From contig CM037838.1 in assembly GCA_021234535.1 (NCBI GenBank), forward strand, positions 25,087,969-25,151,968: a DNA stretch of 64,000 nucleotides, given 5' to 3'. The notes under the pieces were generated by a model. The model saw nothing but the letters and a program-made list of their open reading frames with translations. It was not told the DNA's origin and did no database searches. The translations under genes were made by a program, and so were the position numbers. Source of the stretch: Stichopus chloronotus. Its lineage: Eukaryota; Echinodermata; Holothuroidea; Aspidochirotida; Stichopodidae. The number at the start of each line of letters is the position of its first letter. Position 1 is the first letter of the stretch. Positions 51,321 to 61,074 of this stretch are shown piece after piece.

Positions 51321-51683
51321 AGAGAAAATGTTTGCTACACAGGTGAAAACTAGCACTTAGTTACTTGGCAATTCATATGTAAGACGCTTTCTGATTGGTC
51401 AATAGTTGAACGAGCAAACTAGCCTGCTTGGAGCAATAATTCCCCATATTGCACTCCTCTTCCACTCAAATATGTCATCACTTCTGAAGGTGTTTGAAAC
51501 TGTCGATCATTCCACAGGGTTGATCATCCCGTGTTTGGTAAAATGCACTCCAATGAGTCCAAGCAGGGTAGTTCATTCATTTACCTATTGACCAATCACA
51601 TCGCCTCTTACACATGACCTGGCAAGAGACTAAGCGCTGGTCTTCACCTGCGTAGCAAAACGTTTGCTTTCTGAGGCAGCCCT
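51321..51683. mobile_element. Fold-back (long inverted repeat) element, about 360 bp
   Basis: The left arm (51321-51437) and the right arm (51551-51683) are inverted copies of about 115-130 bp with roughly 80% identity by eye. The left arm contains 'ttgctacacaggtgaaaact', 'agcacttagt', 'atgtaagacgc' and 'tgattggtcaatag'. The complement of the right arm gives 'ttgctacgcaggtgaagacc', 'agcgcttagt', 'gtgtaagaggcg' and 'tgattggtcaatag'. About 110 bp of spacer separates them. It looks like a MITE or fold-back element; no target duplication was established. Each arm carries a CCAAT-type motif. Confidence 0.8.
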
Positions 51684-52219
51684 CAATGACACTTTGACAG
51701 TGCATATATTTCAAGTTCACTATTTTAGATTCTGAAGCTCTGTGTTGTGTGGGGCCTATCTATATAACACTCTTACTCAATGAAACAAAGTAGGCTAGGC
51801 CCTAGGACTCACCAAGGTTATAGGCCTGTGAACTTGTTGGTAGTAGTAGTACTACTACTACAAGGCCTTGCCTACTTTAAGTACTAAGTACTGTTAGTGC
51901 TACTAACTAAAGGGTGAATAGAAGTTAAAAGCCTATTAGTATTTCTATGGCCAGTGCTATGGGTTAACTAGTACAGAGTGGCTTAAGATACTTTGTCATT
52001 TATCTGTAACTGACTTATTGTAGCCTGTTAGTAATTGTGTTACAGACATGGTACAACTCAAGTTCAGTAGTCCAACAGTAACACTACAGCAGCCGTTAGG
52101 CCTGACGTTACGCCTTACGTTAAGTTTGTAACTGTAACTAAGTCCCACCGTTTTGACAAATAACAAGTGAAGCCAAGAACAGATACTGCTATGCAAATTC
52201 TAAAGAAAATCAAACTTAC
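51684..52219. other. Intergenic, TAGGCCTA-rich
   Basis: Contains clusters of 'taggctaggccctagg' words and a 22-bp perfect palindrome of TAG/CTA triplets at 51840-51861. No gene is supported. Confidence 0.6.
51840..51861. repeat. Perfect 22-bp palindrome
   Basis: The core is tagtagtagtactactacta, flanked by g and c, so each half is the complement of the other. It is a triplet-based palindrome and could form a cruciform. Confidence 0.9.
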
Positions 52220-52480
52220 ACCATAAAATTTAAATGAAGTTTCATTGAGAGAAGGCGGACACGGTTGGATAAGTTTTGTATCACGAATCTAACACAGTAA
52301 CAGTGAAGGGTGAAAGTCAAGATCACCAACTCTCTCCGTGTTGTTAGTCTGTGTACATTCTGTTTTTCTAATTCTCCTGTAGCATGTACGATGTAACTTG
52401 CATGCGGACAGGTTCCCGTCTGGTCCCTGGATAGCCTAACACTGTGCGCGTACACACTCATTGTATTGTAAGGGTAGTAG
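52220..52480 (-). other. Possible 5' UTR exon upstream of EVI5
   Basis: A CpG-containing stretch ending on minus in a consensus donor (TTATGGT|gtaagt; last exon base 52220). An 81-codon ORF at 52461-52216 crosses the donor and has no recognised domain. Its orientation and position 3.6 kb upstream of the EVI5 start would suit a non-coding first exon. No transcript evidence is available. Confidence 0.25.
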
Positions 52481-54206
52481 AGAGAGGTATTACCAAAGAA
52501 TGGGCTTTATCCTTGTGACGTTGAATTCAACTTGAAAAATCTTTCACACTTTAATGTAACGGTATCAAGAGTAATTTTGTCGTTCTATCTGCTCTATAAT
52601 TTCTTCAAGAAGAGCCACTGTCCAAATACAATCTTTTGCATAACAGCTTTGCAGGCGAGCCAATGTGCGTGAGATACCCTATCTAGTATGAGAACGCTCA
52701 CTGATGACTCAATTTCACGAAAATGTAAATAAACGATGGGAGTTGCTCGCAGTTGTGCACTGGATATGAAGTCAAATGCCAAGCTTGTTTCCGGCCCGTT
52801 GTATATTTAACTTTTGCCAAGTTACATTACTTTGAGGAGGCTAAGTTGGCAACTGGAGAAGTAGAAAATTTTCCTAAAAACTTCAAAATAATTTTTTTTC
52901 ATCTTTTTATTGGCAGCCCGTAGACCGAAACTAACGAATTGACTTTCCTCTCTTCATTGGCAGCCATGTAGACAGACTAACAAATTGAAAAGGGGTGCGA
53001 CAAGGGGGAGGGGGAGGGGAGGGGGAGGGGGAGGGGGAGGGAGCTAGTGGTTGGGCCAGGATTTTAGATGCAAAATGGTACTAGATTTCCATATTTTCGT
53101 CCTGCATTTGCATTCCAAAACAGCAGGGTATTTCACTAACTTTATTGGTTGGAGGGGGAGGCGCACGTACGTACATCCCCCAGGTGTGGCTATACTTGCC
53201 CGCCTGTTTATTTGTGGCGAATGCCATACCTCTGAAACAGTGGCGTAGTAGCATTTTTAGCCAGGGGAAAATCGGATATGAAAATTTCCCAACTTTTCCC
53301 GGTAAACTCTGGTCTGTTGATATCTTGCGCATGACATGGGAAGGGGGTGCAACCTGGTCTAAGCCTGTATATTGGAATTGTTTTGGCTTAGGTACGTAGA
53401 GCATATCGAAAAGTTTTCTTACACAAAATGATCATTTGCTCATTTTATACCCAAACTTCTAAATTTTCCCATTAAGGTAAGGTTATTTATCGGTTATGCT
53501 TCGAAATGGTACGTCTAGGTAGTAAAAAAGTCATAAAATGCCGATTTTTATTGGAAATATATGATTTTTAACCATTTCACAATTTTGTGACGTCATCATC
53601 TGGGAATTTCCCCAGAAGAATGCTCCACTGAGTCATGCCCACACCTATCTATGCGGTTTACTACAACACGATGGATCTATTACAGTAAAACCAATTCTCC
53701 TCCAGTATCCGGCCGGCTATGACACGCAGCTCCCAGAAACACGTTTAACTGTTAAATATCGGCTACAAGTATTAGCCCTCGAAATTACCGTAGTTGGGTA
53801 GGAAAAGCACTTCTTGCCGGGAAGAATCAACCTCATAAATTCATCATTTACGACGAAAGTAAGGGTGTGCCCAATCGAGAAGAAGTATTCAATGGGTTGT
53901 AATAGTATGAACATTACAAATCCAGTTTAGCCAGATCTTGTAACATAAGCCTAAAAACAAAAAAAAAACGAAAACCCTAAATACACCATGTGCCCACACT
54001 CTGCAACGCAATTGCGAAGTTTATGGGACCACGGGAGGACCACTAAACGGGAGATTTACTATAGCCTACATGTTAAACATAGTGATACATGGCGAGGTTA
54101 GATTTGAACTGAATATATAGGACATATCTCCATGAAATCCTGATTTTTTTTTTATTTTGCGTGGAAAAATGTTCATTTGCAGACCTTACTGACTAGGAAG
54201 TCTAAT
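52481..54206. other. Intergenic, repeat-rich
   Basis: Contains a G-rich minisatellite (53003-53042) and a hAT-like terminal sequence 'cagtggcgtag' at about 53238. No gene is supported. Confidence 0.6.
53003..53042 (+). repeat. (GGGGGA)n minisatellite
   Basis: About seven units of g4-5a in 40 bases, read directly. Runs of G this dense could form a G-quadruplex on the plus strand. Confidence 0.9.
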
Positions 54207-56368
54207 TCAGAATGAGAAGGTACCGTGCACAATTTTGAAGATAATGGTGTGCAGTCCCCCAATTTCTGTCCACTCCATCACTGAAGCAAGGGCAATGTCA
54301 AAACTTTCTTTGGCCAGGTCTTTCCGGGAGAGTATCTGAAAACAACGTGTATCGAGTACGGTACAATACCAGGAAACCCATGCTTCATGCCACAATGACA
54401 CGACGGAATCTGGGGAAATATGTTGCATGAAAATGCCCCCCCCCCCCCAAAAAAAAAAAAAAATGAGAAAGGACATATATGTATTTCGCAAGTTCTCTAT
54501 GGGAGGGCATATAAGTTACCCCCTGTAAAATGTTTTTTTTTTTTAGTCACGGCAGTTACTTCACAGTGTTACATTGGTACATTGCAATATTCGGCAAACT
54601 TTGATGTCACACAGACAGAAATATGTGAACATTCTTGGTATTTCATCTCTGAGAGGCACGTTCTACAATAGTTTATCTTACATTTGACCTCAATTATTAT
54701 TATTATTATTATTATTAAATTCACACAGCGCCTTTCGTAAGACGTTATTTAAAAGCGCTTTACAATAAAGTAAAGACAAACGAACAACGAAGAAAAAAAG
54801 TGCAGAAATTATATACAAAGTGCTGTAACTTGGGCTTACATGTAGTGATGGAAAGCAATGTTGAACACAATGTTGAACAGAAGGGGGACCGGGGATAGCA
54901 GGATGATTACTGATGGTGGTCCTTGGAGGGAGTCCAAAGGTAAGAGGTAATCCCCCCCCCCCCCCATTTTGATGAATTTTGGCTGAGGGAGGGGAAGTGT
55001 GCAAAAGGTGCTACATTTCATGCTGGATTTGAATTACCTACATTTTCGAGATTTCCTATGTTTTAAGTAAGTTATAAGGTGTGCTTTAATTTTTTTCATC
55101 TTCTTTTTGTGAGATATTCACTCTTAGACTTATTCTGGGTAACTATTTTTTCATCTGGGCAGTCCTGTATACCCAGCCAACATCCCTGTCCAGGACATAG
55201 TGTCATGTAGTCTAAGTCTGTCTGAGGGAGGGGACTAGGAGAGGGGTGTCTGGGTAAGAGGTGCTAGTATTTTGAGGTAAAAATAGTTAGCAATGTTTCA
55301 TAGACACATCACATAGGCAGCTGACACATAACCAGGATATGGCTTTGGACTGTTTCATAAAGTTCAAATAAAACTATTTTGGAAGGAGCTGGAGGTGGTC
55401 CTGACCCCCTCCATGATCTGCACCTGGATAATTTACAATAATCCAAGCAAATCTATTTCTCTCCTGGTATCTTATTTCAAGGAACAACAAAGACTTATGC
55501 AGTAATTTGCATCTATACTAGGCCTAGAACTGTCATCACTCAAACAATAGTATCTTCAGTTGAGTTATGAATATCGAGATACGGGGGATATGAAACGCCA
55601 AATTGCAGTTTCGAATTAGTGTCATTTCCTTTCAGATGTTGGCAGATAAATATTCTGCTAACGAATAGACAGAGAGAGAGACAGAGAGGCGGAGAGAGAT
55701 AGGTGGAGAAAGAGACCAACTTCAGGGCTGGCGTTTCAGTATGCAAATCATCTCTAACTGTACCAATTGGGGAAATGTGTAACATGTAGTAGGCCGGCCC
55801 ACCTAGGCTACTAAAAAAGATATATAAAGTACATGTCAACTTAATTGTTAGCAAGTCCATCGCGACTATTTCTTCCTAGTGTCACGGTACTACCAACCCA
55901 CAAGCGACAGATCTCGACAGTGCTTTTCAAAGCCACCCGACTCCCTTAACATTTCCCGTCCCAGGCTGAATGGGCAATATTTTGTGACTAAGAAGCTGAA
56001 AGATATAGTCCACAAACCCAGAGGTTTCCTGATTTCAAATCCAAAGGGAGGCAGTACAGACAGGGATAAGGCACTCTCTGTGGTACACGGTCTTTGTCCC
56101 TTCATGGAGACGCCACCCCCTTGTCAGGGTAGAGGGATACCAATATATTACTTCATCTTAAAAACTTCCGGTGATTATAAACAAGTAAATCAAATATGTA
56201 TGAACGGTATCATTGCAGACTTGCCAATTCTCGTGGTTTCAGGTATCACGTAGTTTTGGTCAAGACGTTATTACACGTTTCTGGTTACAAAACGGAATAG
56301 AGGGCGTCGTTTAAACTTACCATCTTACATGCTTCCAGAATTGTTGATAAATTAGGGGGCGTACTCAT
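54207..56368 (-). CDS. Possible small two-exon gene, unidentified
   Basis: Exon A (56368-56321) reads MSTPPNLSTILEACKM and ends exactly at a strong donor (AAGATG|gtaagt). Its ATG has A at -3 and an in-frame stop further upstream. Exon B starts at 54335 after a good acceptor (acacgttgttttcag|ATACTC) and continues in frame: ILSRKDLAKESFDIALASVM, then EWTEIGGLHTIIFKIVH, then GTFSF and TGA at 54209-54207. Total 58 codons. A possible AATAAA lies about 60 bases past the stop. Alternatively exon B is internal, with a weak donor after the His codon (CACG|gtacct, last exon base 54224). The peptide looks helical and amphipathic, and exon B is richer in GC than its surroundings. I recognise no family. 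It lies 5.6 kb upstream of EVI5 on the same strand and could also be part of a longer gene. Confidence 0.4.
54693..54780 (+). repeat. (ATT)n plus 'agcgcctttcg / aaagcgctttacaa' repeat
   Basis: An (ATT)8 run is followed by 'cacagcgcctttcgtaagac' and 'aaaagcgctttacaataaag'. The pairing of a short (ATT)n with 'gcgctttacaa' is the hallmark of a widespread short dispersed element in marine animals, from memory. Confidence 0.55.
54895..55250 (+). repeat. Solitary copy of the 59.6-60.4 kb repeat
   Basis: Shares 'ggtgctacattt(c/g)atgct', 'gatttgaatta', 'tttaagtaa', 'ttttcatcttc' and 'tattcactcttagac' in the same order as the array at 59575-60455. A diverged copy about 5 kb from the array, same orientation. 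Confidence 0.65.
55665..55715 (+). repeat. (AG)n-rich purine tract
   Basis: 'agacagagagagagacagag' followed by 'gcggagagagataggtggag', read directly. Confidence 0.85.
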
Positions 56369-57153
56369 GATTTTTTCAAAAAGGTTCCGAACCGTAAATC
56401 TTCGGCTCTGATTCTCTGATACTGTCCCTAACTAATACCAGGGTCTTGATCAAAACTACGTTTCAGTGAGTATCAAGGTTTCGGGCATATTCTCAAGACA
56501 GTGAGAAAATGACAGATCAGGGTGACAATCACTTGTGATGTTTGAGGTGTTTTCTTACTTATAGAGCAAGGTCAATGCTTTCCATATCTGTTTTAAGTTA
56601 TGATAGAATCACAGATATATTGGTAGAAAAGTGAATAGTATAGCAAAAATTTTCTGTGGAAGATTGTTCATCGAGAGGGCAATGGAAAAAATGATAATAT
56701 TTTCAGTTTACTGAGAAAACGCTTGTAATAATTACAGAGGAAAGTTTGTAAAATCTCCATCATTGAAATGTGACTTCCAGGTTTTCTCACGAGAGTCCTA
56801 TGGTTGCCATTCGTGGGTTTTGGCAAATCTTCGATTGCATCATGCCAGATGTTTACTCCGGATCTCAATTGAGAAACAACAAATAGATTGGGCTTAAAAA
56901 GTAGCTATTTTATGTGTGATCGCCCCGAAGTAAATGCATGAACACTCAGTGAGTGAATCCATGTGTGTGAAGTCAGCAATCTGCAATGTGGACCTCACCA
57001 ACCCTGGAATGAGCATCACCGGGCGAAATTTTGAGGTTTATAAATTGGTAAAGTTTATAGCAGGCTTCCTTATACAGCGGGGAGCGCGCCACTTGTGGCG
57101 CGCGATGTGGTTTGGAGTGGCGCAAAAAATTACTGGGAGAATATGTCAGCTAA
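56369..57153. other. Intergenic
   Basis: No gene is recognised. It contains a 9-bp perfect hairpin at 57085-57104 (gcgcgccacttgtggcgcgc) just left of the hAT fragment. In-frame stops separate the 76-codon plus ORF here from the transposase piece. Confidence 0.55.
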
Positions 57154-57486
57154 TCGATCTGTGACGATGAATTGAAAGTTTTGCACGGTCGCAAAACATC
57201 AGCGGATTTCTGGATAAGTGTTCCTCAAGCTTGCAATGAGCTGAAATCATTGTCCTTGAAAGTGATGGGGATATTCGAATCCACCTATATCTGCGAAAGT
57301 TCCTTCAGCAACATGAACTTTATCAAGAACAAGTTTCGAACACGACTGTCTCACAACCACCTGCCGGACATAATGACAATATCTATACAACTACATTTGT
57401 TCCAGATGTTTCAAGGCTGGCCAGATCATCTAAATGTTATTTCAGCCACTAGGGAGGTGCAGAATGTTTCCTTGTTGGTTTCTTAA
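57154..57486 (+). mobile_element. hAT transposase C-terminal fragment (fossil)
   Basis: An open frame after a stop at about 57151-57153 encodes about 110 residues to TAA at 57484-57486. It contains FWISVPQACNELKSLSLKVM, then IFESTYICESSFSNMNFIKN and KFRTRLSHNHLPDIM. This is the hAT dimerisation domain pattern (FW, then F-STY-CES-FS, then IK-K-R-RL, then L) of the Charlie-like, GTF2IRD2/ZBED-type branch. The zinc finger and catalytic part upstream are absent, so it is a truncated, inactive copy. Possible matching ends (CAGTGGCG at 53238 and its complement at 57902-57909) have no shared target duplication, so the element limits are unknown. Confidence 0.82.
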
Positions 57487-59574
57487 TCTGATGAAAAGTT
57501 CCCACATTCGATAAGATGATTTATCAAAAAATTGTTAAGTTTGGGGAAACTTTTGACCGGGAAAATTGAACAAACTTTGCACCATTTTGCATCTAAGCCC
57601 CTTCTAAAATGCAAAAACTTTCAAAAGGGGAGGGGAGGTGTGTGTGTGTGTGTGTGGGGGGGGGGGGGGTGGATGCACGCCGCATCCGGGAGGTTTTTGT
57701 TAGGCGCTAAAAGAGTGGGAGTGAGCCTGCGGAGCATGGGGAGTCGAATCCCAGCGATCTAGGGGTGACTTTTTCAATAATTTGCTGGTATGTTCCCCGC
57801 GAATCTATGGTATCGCTTCCCTCAGGTATTCTAACCACAATTTAGCTCGGGGACATTTGAGCCTCGTCCCACCCATGGGCGAGGCTCAAACGCATCCACG
57901 TCGCCACTGCCTACCAGTAATATCATCATCCCCGCAGACCTTTGTCGCACCCAAGTTGTTGCATGCATATGTTGCTCTTTATAAATTTTATTTATGTAAG
58001 TCTCGATATTACGGTACTCCAGAAGTAATACCTACATTAGAAGACTACATCCATAAGAAGCCTTCAGTATTGCCATAAAAGCACATTCTTACGGATCAAA
58101 TTCGCATTTAAAAAAGCATTATCAAAACGTGTACCCAAGTACTTTTGTCATATGTGAAACCAAGCACCTTTCCACAAACTCCTACTGAAACCAATTTCCA
58201 CGAATTTCTTTAAGGATCGAAGTTTCGTTTCCAATCGTTTAGTAGTTTAACGTGAGATACTTCTTCGTCTCAGTGCTATTTTTTTCTTTCAAATTTTTGT
58301 ACATCTTAAGAACTACAGAATAGTTGACAGAGAAAGTTTTCGAGAACATAAGCGATATAAGCATATACAATATTTTCAGCACCAGTGTGGGCGGGATGAA
58401 TTTAAGTACTCCTGATGGAACTGAAGGTGTCTGAAATTAGTTCTCTGTTTTGTTTCAGCTTTATGATATTTATCACCGTCAGATTTTCCATTAGTGCGCT
58501 GATCTAAAAGCAAACAGTTTGGAATGAGATTCAGATACACAGTGGAAGAGGGTAGGTGTGGGTGGGGGAGTGGGGCTCGGCGTTTTAACGAATGTTTTTT
58601 CTCATAGTTGGCCTTAAGTCCTATAAAGACACAAACACCTAAGATCCCTTACAAAATGCCCTACAAAGTACCATCTTATTCTTAATAGAATGGTAAAAGT
58701 ATCATGTTTTTTTTAATCAATAGTAAACTGCTCTTTTATTTGTTTTGGAAGATTATGTCAACATTTATATCACTACTTTGAGATATTTTGTGTACATTTC
58801 TTGATATATTTATATGTCCATTGTTTTGGCACCATTATTTTGTTAGCACTGACTTCAGGGCAAGTGTTAAACAATTAAAATGTTGTAAGGTATGGGTGTA
58901 TTCTTGTTAGTGATCGTAAATACATCAATCTTAGTAAAGTTCATTTTCTTGAGAAAATGACAAAGTTTGCGTTTTAGGTTTTTTTTTTTGTAATATGTAA
59001 TGAGCTGACATACACTCTCAAAATTGTAGATTCAACTTTCTAAGAAATACATAAATCTTGCAAAAGTTCATTTTCTTCACCAATTTATTTATTTGTTAAA
59101 ATTTCTTGTTTTTTTTTTTGTAATAGATTATAGGCTAGGCGGAGTCACGTCCTCTGGAGAACCTGGTAATCCCGTGTGTGTCCCCCAATGAGATTTTAAA
59201 AAAATATAGGTAGTAATATGTGGTCAGAGTTTTTAACTAAATTTCATATTACTGATTCTTCTCAAGGCAAGAAAACGCAGCCTTTTTTTCGCATGACGAA
59301 GCCATGGTGTTGGAGGCTGAACATTTTATGCTTCTCAAAGAGGTCTTCCACAAATGCATAGCTTGGCCGGTCTTTGACAAACACAAACATGCATGGTGAG
59401 GGCTCCCTCTCTGTCAATATGATTACACTAATGCTATTTTTACTTGAATTGGCTTTCCTTCATTATTATGTTTACATAAAAGTTATTCCAATTGGTCCAT
59501 GGAAAAATCAGCGTGTGTATATCAAAAGGTAAAACAATTAAAATCGTGCTCTTCAAAGCCAAGGTGTGTCTTAA
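57487..59574. other. Intergenic, right of the hAT fragment
   Basis: Holds a (TG)n/poly-G tract at 57639-57669 and a 98-codon plus ORF at 57782-58078 without a recognised domain. The rest is AT-rich with T and A runs. Confidence 0.6.
57639..57669 (+). repeat. (TG)n followed by poly-G
   Basis: About eight tg units, then a G run of about 14, read directly. Confidence 0.9.
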
Positions 59575-60455
59575 CTGAGTAGGAGTGGACTTGAAGCAGC
59601 AGGGGTACCTCTGGCCCCCACTCTTTAAAAGTCTCGCAGGTCAAAGGGGGGTCAAAGGCATTTTTTGCTAACGTAGGGTGGACTAGGTGCTACATTTGAT
59701 GCTAGATTTGAAATGAATATACCTTCAGGAATTCTTACTTTTTAAGTAATGATTTTATTTTTGTCATCTTTCTGGGTGAAAATATTCATTCTTAAACCTT
59801 CTCTGCCTGCATTGGTGACTGAGATAATTTTCCACCTAGCAGAGCCCTTGCACCTCAGTCCACACTTCTGCCCAGTAATAATGATTTGTATAAAAGACTG
59901 ATCTTGGGGGACTCGGGTTCACAAAGTTTTGCTAACTTAGGGTGTGCTAGATGCACAATAGTGCTACATTTTATGCCATATTTGAATTGAATAAGTCTTC
60001 AGGAATTCCTCTTTTATTTTTTCATCTTGCTGGGTGAAATCTTCATAAACCTTTTCTGGGTTCAACATACACCTCTGTCCAGGTCATTTTTATTTGTATT
60101 AAAGACTGTTGGGGGGGGGGGGGAAGGAGTAAAAGGTGAGAGAGTGTCCCCCTCCCTTTGGAAAATTTTTTGCTAACATAGGGTGGGCTGGATGCAAAAT
60201 GGTGCTACATTTGATGCTAGCTTTAAATTTATCTTCAGGAGTTTCCTTTTTCAGCGATGGTTTTATTTTCTCATCTTCCTTGGTGATTCTGGTATTCCTA
60301 GACCCCTCCAGGTATTTCTTCTTTTTTTAATCCTCACACATTCTCCGCATCCCATCCTTCACCCCTGCCCAGCTCATATTGATTTGAAGAAACAACTCAT
60401 CTTGCTGCAGGTCTCTAAGTTAAAGGGGGTTTCCCTTCCCCTCTAAGAATTTTCT
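59575..60455 (+). repeat. Degenerate ~240-270 bp tandem array, three units
   Basis: Three units anchor at 59661, 59927 and 60166 on 'ttttgctaac(g/t/a)tagggtg'. Each is followed by 'gtgctacatttgatgct', 'tttgaa', 'cttcagga(a/g)tt' and 'tcatctt(t/g/c)ctgggtga'. The spacing is about 266 and 239 bp. Each unit ends with a G- or C-rich spacer. A further single copy is at 54895-55250. Confidence 0.8.
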
Positions 60456-60456
60456 T

Positions 60457-61074
60457 TAAAGGGGAAATCAGGGTTTGAATGAGAAAATTCACCTTTAGTT
60501 GATTTTTCTTTCTAAACTGATTGTTCACCGAAATATAGAGTTGTTGGGAGGTGTTGGAATGTAGAAGAAACGGTAATTATTGCGTTAATCCCTGTTGAAT
60601 GAGATCTCTTAATATTTGTCGGCTGCAAAAAATAAACGTTCATGTACAAGACAAGACAGTCTCCACTATACGATGACCAATCACAGCGCAAGACTTAAAC
60701 CGAATGTTGACGGTTCCCATGCTGTACGTCTTCGCGAATGGAAATTACCCTTATGTGCAAACCATACAGCTGTCCACTCACGCTGCGACTTCATTTGATG
60801 TTTTGTTCACTGTGCTAAATAGGAAGCCCCACCACCTCATACCCTGAATAGGCGATAGTATTGAATATTCATATTTGACGATGAATATGGATATTACAGA
60901 CTTTCGGAATTCTTCACCGATTTTTTTTGTTGTTGCAAATTTGACTCGTTTCTCGAACTTGTCCACATGTTTTGCGGTAATCTTGATCATATTTGTTAGC
61001 CATATTTTATTGTACAATACCGGTGGCGAAATGTAGTGAAATAAATTGTGAAAATAAACCCTGATTTCCCTTTA
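60457..61074. mobile_element. Non-autonomous DNA element with terminal inverted repeats
   Basis: The left end has aaaggggaaatcagggttt (60458-60476) and the right end aaaccctgatttcccttta (61056-61074). These are complementary over about 18 bp with one indel. The 0.6-kb interior has no transposase; the 60-codon plus ORF inside is unrecognised. A TTTA or TTA target duplication is possible but not certain. The interior has a CCAAT motif and scattered CpGs. Confidence 0.7.

Larger units (their letters stand above)
54336..56320 (-). other. Putative intron of the small unidentified gene
   Basis: Contains a C13/A15 tract (54436-54463), an (ATT)n-headed repeat (54693-54780), a C14 run and a copy of the ~250-bp repeat (54895-55250), and a purine-rich (AG)n tract (55665-55715). 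A 124-codon plus ORF at 55879-56253 is open but unrecognised. Confidence 0.4.

Noticed and set aside
55879..56253. 124-codon plus ORF (MSRYYQPTSDRSRQCFSKPP...)
   Set aside because: No recognisable domain, and it overlaps a minus ORF of similar quality; probably chance or an old element.
57716..57765. tRNA-like 'gagtcgaatcccagc' motif
   Set aside because: No A box at the right spacing and no cloverleaf could be drawn.
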